A stretch of 64,000 bases of DNA, from positions 10,232,501 to 10,296,500 of the forward strand of contig NC_088315.1 of the NCBI RefSeq assembly GCF_910592395.1, read 5' to 3'. The translations under genes were made by a program, and so were the position numbers. Under the pieces are notes generated by a model. That model was not told where the DNA came from and did not search any database. It saw nothing but the letters and a program-made list of their open reading frames with translations. Source of the stretch: Lineus longissimus. Taxonomy: Eukaryota; Nemertea; Pilidiophora; Heteronemertea; Lineidae. Positions 24,340-33,072 of the stretch are shown here, piece after piece (the stretch's first letter is position 1; each line of letters starts with the position of its first letter).

Positions 24340-25145
24340 AAATCAACTGTTCTAGGAACAAACGTCTTGGCGCCAAAACCCGATGTTGGCGAAAATGACA
24401 TAATATCATGTAAAATCCAAGGAAGACATCAAGGAATCGCCTACGAGTGGGCACCTGCAAAAATGTCAGTTGCAGCAGAAACTAGTCTAATCCAGAATGT
24501 GTGTAATCCATTTGTGACTGTGTAATTCACTATGAAATAAATCCTTAATCCAATGTTTCCGTTTCTTCCATGCACCGACACTGCCTCAAGAATATTTCCG
24601 CCTCAATTTTGTTAAGTCCCTCGCAAATTAAGTGTATAATAAGAATGCAGTGGACAATCAAGTGACATATTTTCGTGTTTCCCAACAAAATCAGCCCAAA
24701 TAACGATAATAACAAGGAGTTTTATATGGCGCTTTAAAAGAGCTTTCATTACCCAGCCTATCCAGAAGGTAAGAGTTACAACGTGACACATGCCGGGTAT
24801 CGAAGCCAGGACCTCCCGATCACAATGTTGATGCTCAAACGTTGTGCCACTGCGTTCCTCTGAGCACAAATTATTCCATATGCCTGAAAATGTACCCATC
24901 TCTGTACGTAGGTCTTTTATTGTTTCATGACTATCCACAGGATAATGCATGAAGTGATTCAAAATCATCTCTAGGCACTGTATTTGGTTGCAGCCGGTCA
25001 GTTTAACCCAATTCGCTTCAAGTTTCTCGCCTGTCATGTGCTGTACTTTCATGGAGAGATACCATCAATAAGGCTGACCATTTGTCAAATTTCAGACCCA
25101 TCTCTGGCTCACGGACATTCATCATGGTTTTCATCTCTGTCTGCG
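24340..25145. other. Unassigned, no gene seen
   Basis: The 146-codon minus frame at 24612-25052 has no recognisable domain. It lies immediately downstream of the stop of the predicted three-exon gene, so it is more likely 3' UTR or intergenic sequence. Confidence 0.35.
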
Positions 25146-25150
25146 GCAAC

Positions 25151-25600
25151 TCATCCTACAAGAAGTTTATGATGGCCTCCATCTGAAATAACATAACATT
25201 TGTCAAATGAAAGGTATCAAATTGCTGTTTGCTGTGCAAATTGTCCATGACGAAGTCGGAAGATGAACTGATGGAGAAGACATGAATGGTTAAAAGGCAA
25301 TTTAAAAATTGCATGTTTCTTACCTCCCAGTCCAAGATTGTTGTAAAGCTCTTCTGGCTTCTTACGAAAGGTTTCTTTACACATGTTTATCACACACTCT
25401 GCAAAAAAATAACAATTTGAATCCTTTGAAAACATTTCGACAATCATATTCATCATAAAGACATAAGAAACGTTTCTGCGGCTGTCTAAGTGCAGACAAT
25501 GACAGTCAAACCTTTTTTGCCTTTACATACCTGTAGCACGAGAAGTAAAAAGCTTTATGGACTGAATGATGCAGGAGCTGAGCTTGTGTATGAAGTTGAA
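25151..25600 (-). CDS. Host gene 3' end, three predicted exons
   Basis: Three minus-strand blocks join in phase. Exon 25600-25531 starts after GATGAAG and ends before donor GTATGT. Exon 25398-25324 has acceptor TTTTTTGCAG and donor GTAAGA. The last part, 25182-25151, has acceptor TTATTTCAG and ends at TGA. They read FNFIHKLSSCIIQSIKL..., then ECVINMCKETFRKKPEEL..., then a short tail. All three junctions keep phase (0, 1, 1). No family is recognised. The first acceptor could lie further upstream, because the frame stays open to about 25670. A further candidate donor (GTAAGT near 26558) suggests more exons upstream. Confidence 0.45.
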
Positions 25601-25821
25601 CTTCATCATACATGTATGAATTTTCAGAAAAGAAGTTTGACCCAGCACAAAGCCCAACTCAGAGTCAGATGAAAAAAAAAATTTTATTCTGTTTTAACTC
25701 TTTAAATCCTTGAATTTTTTTAGTGTTTCCAAGTATTTCAGCAATTTTCACCCCAAACGACCTCCAAATGCCCCCCCCCATGTACAAGACAGCTAATTAA
25801 TTTCACTAGTATTATTTCATC

Positions 25822-26459
25822 AAACGGATGAAAACAAGTATATTGCATATCCCTAAACCGCCCGAAAACCAGCCTAAGTTTCATGATGGCGATGGTGTTG
25901 CTTGAGATTAGGTACGTACTGGCAGGCAGCTAGGCTAGGAAACTAGACAAAAATCAGTGGCCGGATATCGGCCGGTTAGGACATAAAGGGTCAAAAATGA
26001 CAAGCAGTTTTTTTTAAAAAAACGACCGATGCTATGACTTTCAATTCCAAGCGATGACAGATCAATTAAATCAAAAATTTTGTATTGAAAAAGTTTGACC
26101 ATCCAGTCCACGCGTTTACACTCCATCATCCATAGCCCAAAAACGGATGAAAACAAGTATATTGCATATCCCTAAACCGCCCGAAAACCAGCCTAAGTTT
26201 CATGATGGCGATGGTGTTGCTTGAGATTAGGTACGTACTGGCAGGCAGCTAGGCTAGGAAACTAGACAAAAATCAGTGGCCGGATATCGGCCGGTTAGGA
26301 CATAAAGGGTCAAAAATGACAAGCAGTTTTTTTTAAAAAAACGACCGATGCTATGACTTTCAATTCCAAGCGATGACAGATCAATTAAATCAAAAATTTT
26401 GTATTGAAAAAGTTTGACCATCCAGTCCACGCGTTTACACTCCATCATCCATAGCCCAA
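25822..26459. repeat. 319-bp tandem duplication, near-perfect
   Basis: AAACGGATGAAAACAAGTAT at 25822 recurs at 26141, and the two 319-bp units look identical when read through. Each contains the palindrome-like GGCCGGATATCGGCCGG and a T8A7 stretch. The duplication is recent, or is an assembly artefact. The 73- and 80-codon minus frames inside are the same shadow frame. Confidence 0.88.
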
Positions 26460-26469
26460 AAACGATGCG

Positions 26470-27386
26470 GACAAATAATTCATCATGAATGGACAACAGT
26501 AGTAACAGTATTTTATTGTAAAATAAAAGGCTGTATTAAAATTTTAGTAAATACTTACGGATTTTACATTCTTCAAAACACGTGAGTGTGGGCACGAGTG
26601 GCATTAAAAATCCCAGGGGTGGCACGGAGGGCCTGCAATGCCACATTTAAAAAACATGAGTTACCAAGATTTGGTATCCCGGTGCAATCATATTTACAAA
26701 ACAAAAAGAAATACATGTAAGTGGTAGAAAAAATTTTTTGCAACTGATTTGAAACATATCTTAAACGATATGTGCTGGAGATGCCAAGCCTCTTTCATGC
26801 CGTCATTGCCATAGTGATGCTGGCCGATGCTATTGCACCCCGTCAATCAAATATCCTTTAAAAAATTGTATTACAAATTGTAAAAAATCTTGACAGTGCA
26901 TCATGCTGTGCACACGTGCTACCCGCTGACCGACTTTCGAATGTCGTCTCGAGCCAATGTGCATCCTTTTCTGTGAAGATCTATTGTAAACATGGTTTGT
27001 TTTGGCGACCCTAGGTGGTGCCGGCGTATCTGGCAATACTGCAAAGGTCCTATAACTAGACGAATTCGAAGAAGTTTGTTTTGGTGCTGACCAGAGCGTG
27101 GTGTCCCTAGGCATTGTCCAAAGTCAGCTAAAACCTTCTGACGAGTGACATGTTCTGGGTGTGCGCACTCATTGTTTAAATTGTTTTGGAGCCGATTCCT
27201 CTTCTTCAAACAGGCCTATCTGGATGAACACGCTCCCTCAAGTGCATGCACACAGTCCCTTCACTGCCACAACCTTCTACCAAAATAACATTGCGCAATA
27301 TTGTTTCACCACTAGGCCTACGCCTCGTTATTTCACCAGTTACGTCATTACGTTGATAAGACGAATTCGATGTCATAGGATCAAAT
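26470..27386. other. Unassigned flank left of element A
   Basis: No gene is called. It includes a candidate minus-strand donor near 26558 and must contain the left end of element A. I could not find terminal inverted repeats or a target duplication that fix the end. Confidence 0.35.
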
Positions 27387-27767
27387 ATGGTACTCGTTAT
27401 TGGTAAGCTGGATAACTACAATAATAACATTTTAATAGCACCAAAAAATGCTAAACCAGGTAAGAATGACATTAACCACAAAAAGACCTTACCACCACCA
27501 CTGATGGAAGGAAATAGTTCTAAGAAAATAAGAGTTAAGAGTAGCGTTGGTACTGTCAAGACGGACTTCGTCCTGAGAGCAAAGCTCGAGACCAGTCATA
27601 CACCAAAGAGTAATGTTGTTACACCAAAAACAACTGAAACCTCAAAGAATACTCCTACTACTACTAAACTTGACACCAAAGTTGAGAAGGTGGATGATAC
27701 TCATGAAACAATTAAATTCATGCTTTACTCAGTTGTTGGTACATTGATTGTTTTTATGGTTAGATAA
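27387..27767 (+). CDS. Small tail-anchored-like protein, element A
   Basis: 126 residues, Lys/Thr-rich and probably disordered, with one C-terminal hydrophobic segment (FMLYSVVGTLIVFMV) that ends the protein. This suggests a tail-anchored membrane or virion-membrane protein. A palindromic repeat at 27561-27590 is read through in frame as TDFVLRAKLE (residues ~59-68). The gene is followed after 10 bp by the next gene, on the same strand. No family is recognised. Confidence 0.55.
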   Translation: MVLVIGKLDNYNNNILIAPKNAKPGKNDINHKKTLPPPLMEGNSSKKIRVKSSVGTVKTDFVLRAKLETSHTPKSNVVTPKTTETSKNTPTTTKLDTKVEKVDDTHETIKFMLYSVVGTLIVFMVR

Positions 27768-27777
27768 ATAAGTAATT

Positions 27778-29349
27778 ATGGCTGAAGGAGGTGAAAATTA
27801 TGAAATGAGTGATTACTATCCACATTACAATCCTGATTACGATCCTGATTACGAACCTGATTACAAACCTGAGGATTATGTTGTTATCTTTGGTTTTAAT
27901 AAAAAGCCTCGATATGATGACACAACATACAACACAGGAGGTGAAGATTATGCTGATATCTTTGGTTTTAATAAAAAGCCTCGAGATTATGACACAAAAT
28001 ACAACACAGGAGGTGAAAATCTTACTGATGAAACTTCATTCAGTACACCAGAAAGAGTAAGAGGTATTGTCCCTGAATTGATGGAAAAGGAGTTAAGTTA
28101 CGATACAATAGAGGATAAACTTGATACAGCATTGGGAGGATCAAACTGGAATTATGACAAGAAAAAATTGAGTAATCTTGCACCACAAATTGTTTACAAA
28201 GGTAACAAACTTTATTACAATCCGACAAATTCTGAATTTGATTTGATAAAAGATAAACTAGGAAACAAAAATTTATTTGAATATCCTGATAAAAATGGAG
28301 AAAAGATAAAGTTTATTCCTTTAACTAAGAATAATGGAAGCTTCTATGCTGAAGGCACATTAAAGACTAAGTTTGGTACTAGATTTGCTGACATGATTAA
28401 AGATATGATTGCACCTGACCCACCAGTAAGGGAACCTAAATCTGCATCCACTCAAACAGATATATTAATTAATGAGGTAAACAGTTCAAACAAACCAATA
28501 GATAAACTGATAGATGCTACTGATGATGAACTTAAATCACTGGGTTTTACTGAATATGCCTTGAGAGAACTTAGAGGGTTAAAACACGCTGGTGATGATC
28601 TAGCTGCAGTAAAGATGGATAAGGACATGCAAATAGAGGAATTAAAAGATCAGCTTCATAATTTAACAAGAGACTATGTAAAGTCTGTAGAAGAAGATAC
28701 TGAAGATAAAGGAGAGTTGAAAAAGCAAATAGATGAACTAAATGACAAATTGTATGAGGAACAGTCAAAGGTATGGAGGTTAGACAATGACAGGGAGTCA
28801 CAAACTAGAAGAATTAAACGTTTAATTGTTGATGTTCTAAAGAAACCAGATTCAACTATTCCTCTAAAGGACAGAATAAAGTTACTTTTTAAGACGTATG
28901 GTGTAACTATTAGCGCCATAATAACAGCTGTTGTAATGACATTTACAACTCTAGGTCTCAGTATCAGTAGTGCTTTAAGTGGTGCCACTAAATCTGTCAA
29001 ACCAACTCCAGGACCAGACCCAACTCCAGGACCAGAACCAACTCCTGGACCTACACCAGAACCTGGACCAGGACCAAAACCATCAATACCAGATAAAGTA
29101 AAAGAAGGTCTCAAGAAGTTTGCTGAATGGCTAAAAGAACTAGCCAAGAAATCAGCTGCGGCTTTACCGGGAATCATCGGTTCTATCGTATCATTTCTCC
29201 TGAAAACAATTGGTGCAGTTGTTGGCTTTCTAGCTGAACATCTGATCATAGCAGTTATTGCTATTGTTAGTTCCATAATTTATGGTTTAATTGGGGGTGT
29301 TAAAGCCTTAAAATCACGTAAAACAGTAAAAAAACATAAAAGGTCTTAG
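27778..29349 (+). CDS. Large repeat-rich membrane protein, element A
   Basis: 523 residues. The N-terminus has DY-P-DY-P repeats, then two copies of a unit containing (A/V)(D/V)IFGFNKKPR and YNTGGE (about residues 35-80). Next come a conserved-looking block (PQIVYKGNKLYYNPTNSEFDLI), a coiled coil (about 290-340) rich in Glu/Lys/Asp, a hydrophobic segment (about 375-400), a Pro/Gly spacer (PTPGPDPTPGPEPTPGP), and two C-terminal hydrophobic stretches (AALPGIIGSIVSFLL and AEHLIIAVIAIVSSIIYGLIGG). The layout resembles multi-pass proteins commonly carried by invertebrate Polintons, probably virion-associated; the function is unknown. It carries no palindromic repeat. Confidence 0.75.
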   Translation: MAEGGENYEMSDYYPHYNPDYDPDYEPDYKPEDYVVIFGFNKKPRYDDTTYNTGGEDYADIFGFNKKPRDYDTKYNTGGENLTDETSFSTPERVRGIVPELMEKELSYDTIEDKLDTALGGSNWNYDKKKLSNLAPQIVYKGNKLYYNPTNSEFDLIKDKLGNKNLFEYPDKNGEKIKFIPLTKNNGSFYAEGTLKTKFGTRFADMIKDMIAPDPPVREPKSASTQTDILINEVNSSNKPIDKLIDATDDELKSLGFTEYALRELRGLKHAGDDLAAVKMDKDMQIEELKDQLHNLTRDYVKSVEEDTEDKGELKKQIDELNDKLYEEQSKVWRLDNDRESQTRRIKRLIVDVLKKPDSTIPLKDRIKLLFKTYGVTISAIITAVVMTFTTLGLSISSALSGATKSVKPTPGPDPTPGPEPTPGPTPEPGPGPKPSIPDKVKEGLKKFAEWLKELAKKSAAALPGIIGSIVSFLLKTIGAVVGFLAEHLIIAVIAIVSSIIYGLIGGVKALKSRKTVKKHKRS

Positions 29350-29398
29350 GTGAACTTCTATCAAAAAACAATGTTTAAAAAATAATTATTATGTAAAT

Positions 29399-30535
29399 AT
29401 GAATAAATACATCTCATTAAAAGACTATTTTAGTAAATGTAGCAATGAAAATCTTACTGGATTCCTTCGTCCTAGGGTTATGGATCGAGCTCTGCTCTCA
29501 AGACGAAGTCCGACTAGGACAAAGTCCCGAGAGCAAAGTTCGACTGAGACACACAAAGTAGTCCTGCCAAGAATGAAAGAATATGACGTCAGTACCAACA
29601 CTAATGCCCAATTCTGCCGTAATTGTAAAAGGTGGACACTTTTTGAGTATCAAAAAAACTTGAATTCAGCAAGGTACGCAGCTAAAACTGTGAAGTATCA
29701 ATTCTGCACCAATTGCAATTCGACTACTTACGATGATGATTTTAAAACTCTTGAGATCAATATTGACAACAAGACACGTTACTTTGACAGTATTCTAAGG
29801 AAACTTGGATGGAGGCGGCTGTCCGAATCGGCAGTTAAGTATTTAAAGGACTTTGTGGAAGGGTATTTACAGTGCTACTTTTCAAGTCACAGAAAATGTC
29901 TTAGTAAGCAGAGATATGAAAGTACTCTTCAGTCAGCCCTAAAAATGGGTATTAACACTCTCCCCTCTAAGTTATGTAACCAAGGGTTACATGGTGAAGC
30001 CATGCTTTTTAAATTTCACTGTGGGGAATATGATTGGTTTCTTGCCATTGAATTTATTAACAGGGCAATTGGTAAACCGCAATTAACCGATGAGAATATC
30101 ACTGACCTTAGACTAGTGTACTATGCTTTCCTTAGATTTCTGCATTACTGTGGTGTCAAGGTCACCATTAACTACAAGGTATTTTTACACCAAGCCTTTA
30201 AAACGCTGAAAATTGATTATGTAATATTTACACCTTTTTTAACCAACAAGGAGCGAGTTAATGATTTGGAGAGATTATGGTATGATTTCACTCAAAGTAT
30301 TTTCTTCCAGAATTACAAGGTTGAGAAGGAATATGACCAGGATATTGACAAGCAGTTTGACGTTTTACTGAGTGCCAGTGCAGGTAGAGACAATAACTGC
30401 ATCAGTAGTATTAAGTTTACACCAGCCGGACTTCGTCTTGAGAACATAGCTCGAGCCGGACTTCGTCCTGAGAGCATAGCTCGAGCCGGACTTCGTCCTG
30501 AGAGCATAGCTCGAGCTAGTGTTAAGATGCAATAA
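29399..30535 (+). CDS. Zinc-ribbon-like protein of unknown function, element A
   Basis: 378 residues. Two CxxC pairs (CRNC at 73-76 and CTNC at 103-106) suggest a zinc ribbon, followed by a largely helical region without a recognised fold. Two palindromic repeats are inserted near the N-terminus (29485-29543, residues ~30-49). Three tandem 30-bp copies encode a 10-residue triple repeat (ARAGLRPESI-type) at the extreme C-terminus. The palindromes make up about 13% of the protein yet keep the frame open. I cannot assign a function. Confidence 0.7.
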   Translation: MNKYISLKDYFSKCSNENLTGFLRPRVMDRALLSRRSPTRTKSREQSSTETHKVVLPRMKEYDVSTNTNAQFCRNCKRWTLFEYQKNLNSARYAAKTVKYQFCTNCNSTTYDDDFKTLEINIDNKTRYFDSILRKLGWRRLSESAVKYLKDFVEGYLQCYFSSHRKCLSKQRYESTLQSALKMGINTLPSKLCNQGLHGEAMLFKFHCGEYDWFLAIEFINRAIGKPQLTDENITDLRLVYYAFLRFLHYCGVKVTINYKVFLHQAFKTLKIDYVIFTPFLTNKERVNDLERLWYDFTQSIFFQNYKVEKEYDQDIDKQFDVLLSASAGRDNNCISSIKFTPAGLRLENIARAGLRPESIARAGLRPESIARASVKMQ

Positions 30536-30586
30536 AGTTGTGAAAACAGCATTTTGCACTTAACAGTCATTTTTCCATAATTTTAA

Positions 30587-31459
30587 ATGAATAATCAGCA
30601 AATGAATAGTCAGACATCTGCAGTGATTGAACAACAGATGAAACAGATTGGTGTTATGAGTCCTGAGAGCTTAGCTCGAGTTGGGGCTTCTAACCAACAG
30701 AACACTGGTAGTTACCAACAAAACAGAACTAACTTTCAACAGAACTGCTCTACAAATCAACAAGTTTCAAACAAGCAGTTGAATAGTTCAAATTTTGTTA
30801 CTCCTAGTCAGGGAATAGTTAATCCCAGTCAAGGAATAGTCAATTCTAGTTGCCAACTAGGATCAACTCGAGCTACGCTCTCAGGACAAAGTCCGACTAG
30901 CAATCAACAAGGTTCAAGTAGCAATCAACAAAATTTGAACTATTTGACTGATAGTGGCCTTAAAGCCAAACAAGACTTAGAGATTCTAGTTGCAACTGGT
31001 AAAAGCAAGGATTTCCTTAATAAACAAATAACTTTTAATGACTTAGATAATATGACTGAAAAAGAAATCTTAAAACATCATAGAATGTATGAAACAAAGA
31101 TGGCTGCCAGACTTAATGATTCTTTGGGTAAGACAGTAATTAAAGCTTACACTAAATTATCAAGGTGGTTATTACCAATAGATGATGAAGATGATCTTTA
31201 CCATGATCTTAGAAATGATTATTTGATAACTAACGAGTTGGATAAATGGCTTGGATGGTTGAGTTTGAGAATGGGTGCACTAACTGCACTTGCTTCAACA
31301 ACACTTATTACTTTAGGTCATTGTCATGAGGAATCATCTATGAATACATCGAGTATGACTGCATCAAATATGAATACACCAAATATGACTGTCTCTGAAT
31401 GTGACAAACCAATAGATGAAAGTCTAGATATCACAGGTAGTGATGATAAAGAAGACTAA
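30587..31459 (+). CDS. Gln/Asn-rich protein with conserved helical domain, element A
   Basis: 290 residues. Residues 1-120 are Gln/Asn/Ser-rich and disordered and contain two palindrome-derived peptides (SPESLAR, partial; TRATLSGQSPT). Residues ~145-245 form an ordered helical region (MTEKEILKHHRMYETKMAARL ... WLGWLSLRMGALTALASTTLITLG). This matches a protein type seen repeatedly in marine-invertebrate Polintons; its role is unknown. The tail repeats SMNTSSMTASNMNTPNM. Confidence 0.7.
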   Translation: MNNQQMNSQTSAVIEQQMKQIGVMSPESLARVGASNQQNTGSYQQNRTNFQQNCSTNQQVSNKQLNSSNFVTPSQGIVNPSQGIVNSSCQLGSTRATLSGQSPTSNQQGSSSNQQNLNYLTDSGLKAKQDLEILVATGKSKDFLNKQITFNDLDNMTEKEILKHHRMYETKMAARLNDSLGKTVIKAYTKLSRWLLPIDDEDDLYHDLRNDYLITNELDKWLGWLSLRMGALTALASTTLITLGHCHEESSMNTSSMTASNMNTPNMTVSECDKPIDESLDITGSDDKED

Positions 31460-31507
31460 ATTAACCTGGTTATTAGAACATAGTTCCAATTAATTTGAGC
31501 AAGATAA

Positions 31508-32044
31508 ATGGAACTTGAAACTGTAACTGATACTACTCGAGCTATGCTCTCAGGACAAAGTCCGACTAAAGTTTCAGTGTCTAAGAAACCTCGATCAGAG
31601 AAACAATTAGCATGGTCTAGAGAACTGGGTAGAAGATCTCAGGAATTTAAGAGGATAAAAAAGGATAAGACGACATTTAAAGTACAGTACTCCTCCCCAA
31701 AAAACAGAGTTGTGGAAAAGGAGGAAGAAGAAGTAGAGGAAGAAGAACCACAATCTCAAAATACTGATGTATCACTGCGTGAATCTAGTAGTAATACCTA
31801 TGTCTATGTACTAGGTTTAGGTGCCGTTATTTTAGCAGCATTCATTATGTTTAAGAAACTTCCTAAAAAAGTAAGTAAAGAGCAGCGATCAGGCTTGAAT
31901 CGAACTTTGTTCTCTGGACGTAGTCCTAATCGAGCTATGCTCTCAGGACAAAGTCCGAATGAAGCAGTCATGAAGGGATCAATTAACCCTCTTGTTAAAC
32001 CTGTAGTTAAAGAGAAGAAATGTACTATTCCTTTAATGGAATGA
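31508..32044 (+). CDS. Single-pass membrane protein, element A
   Basis: 178 residues: a basic N-terminus, an acidic Glu run (about 75-85), one transmembrane segment (YVYVLGLGAVILAAFIMF, about 98-115) and a basic C-terminal side. Three palindrome-derived peptides (TRAMLSGQSPT near residues 10-20, and NRTLFSGRSPNRAMLSGQSPN after the membrane segment) all use the same frame. Its last 20 bp overlap the convergent gene that ends at 32025. Confidence 0.65.
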   Translation: MELETVTDTTRAMLSGQSPTKVSVSKKPRSEKQLAWSRELGRRSQEFKRIKKDKTTFKVQYSSPKNRVVEKEEEEVEEEEPQSQNTDVSLRESSSNTYVYVLGLGAVILAAFIMFKKLPKKVSKEQRSGLNRTLFSGRSPNRAMLSGQSPNEAVMKGSINPLVKPVVKEKKCTIPLME

Positions 32045-33017
32045 TCTCATCAGGTGGTCGAACTTTGCTCTCGGGACTTTGTCCTAGTCGGACTTTGTCC
32101 TGAGAGTTTAACTCTATTCGGACTTTGTCCTGAGAGCATAGCTCGATTCTTAACTCTAAAGAAACCTCTGTTCCTCTGAAATTAACTAGCTTACCATTCT
32201 CATCAGTGATTTCGAATTGTATGTGATTAGTACACTTATTTATCGTTTTCTTACAATTCGGTTCGTATCGCTGCATTTTTATTTGGTCACCATCTTCTAC
32301 AGGTATGATGCAGAAAATGTCAGATGGTTTATTGTTGTAGAGGGTCTTAGCTTTGTCAACCAAATTAGCTTGCAGGAATAGATATTTCCTGTAAAAGTTG
32401 AGTGGTCTTGTGGAGTAGTATTTTCCTTTCTTGGTGAATTTAGTTTGCTTAAAGCCAAACCACTCATTCACCACACTGATTAAGTTTGAGGAGAATGTTT
32501 TGCCAGCTGGTGTATCATTTACAGTCTCATAAAATATGAGATTAAGGTAAAAGTATTTGTTCTCTGTAAGTTCAAGGGTTATGTAATTATTGTTATCACA
32601 GTAAATTTTCACATGGTTTATTCCATTTTCTTTTATGTATGTTTGCCATTCCTCACAAAACTCACTTAAACTAAAATGTCGAGAGTATGGAAATGTGTAT
32701 TGTCTGTTTTTTATTATCATTCTAATAGAGGGGTTAAGTAAAAAATTCTTACAAAATTCATCTGGCGTCGCATAGGGTGGATGGTTAATGACTTCAAGGC
32801 ACTGTTCTATTATGGTTGTATTCAGTTGATTATTAAGTTTAAACTCTTCGTAAAGAAACATGAATACTTGGACACTCGCTGGTAGAAAATCACCTGTCCA
32901 CCATGAATTGTAAAAGGTTATCGATTTCAAAGTAATGGATTTTATGTCTAATTGGTCTGTTAAGTAGTACTCAAATTTGGCTTCATTACATTCTTGTTCA
33001 TTGATTATGAAGTCCAT
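32025..33017 (-). CDS. Penton-like minor capsid protein (probable), element A
   Basis: 330 residues. The C-terminal half follows the usual Polinton minor-capsid (penton-like) layout: a strand-rich stretch ending in YLFLQANLVDKAKT..., then CIIPVEDGDQ, then HIQFEITDENGKLVNFRGTE. The last is typical of the final strand and its ITD/DEnG turn. Three palindromic copies (32058-32146) form the C-terminal tail (RIELCSQDKVR, IELNSQDKVR, LGQSPESKVR). A second candidate for the same role is at 41645-42412, so one of the two may do something else. Confidence 0.45.
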   Translation of the reverse strand: MDFIINEQECNEAKFEYYLTDQLDIKSITLKSITFYNSWWTGDFLPASVQVFMFLYEEFKLNNQLNTTIIEQCLEVINHPPYATPDEFCKNFLLNPSIRMIIKNRQYTFPYSRHFSLSEFCEEWQTYIKENGINHVKIYCDNNNYITLELTENKYFYLNLIFYETVNDTPAGKTFSSNLISVVNEWFGFKQTKFTKKGKYYSTRPLNFYRKYLFLQANLVDKAKTLYNNKPSDIFCIIPVEDGDQIKMQRYEPNCKKTINKCTNHIQFEITDENGKLVNFRGTEVSLELRIELCSQDKVRIELNSQDKVRLGQSPESKVRPPDEIIPLKE

Positions 33018-33072
33018 TTCTATTTAATTCAAGAGATTCATTGAATTTAATAAATTTTAACTAATAAATAGA

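Noticed and set aside
25935-26496. Two near-identical minus frames (73 and 80 codons)
   Set aside because: They are the same shadow frame in the 319-bp tandem duplication.
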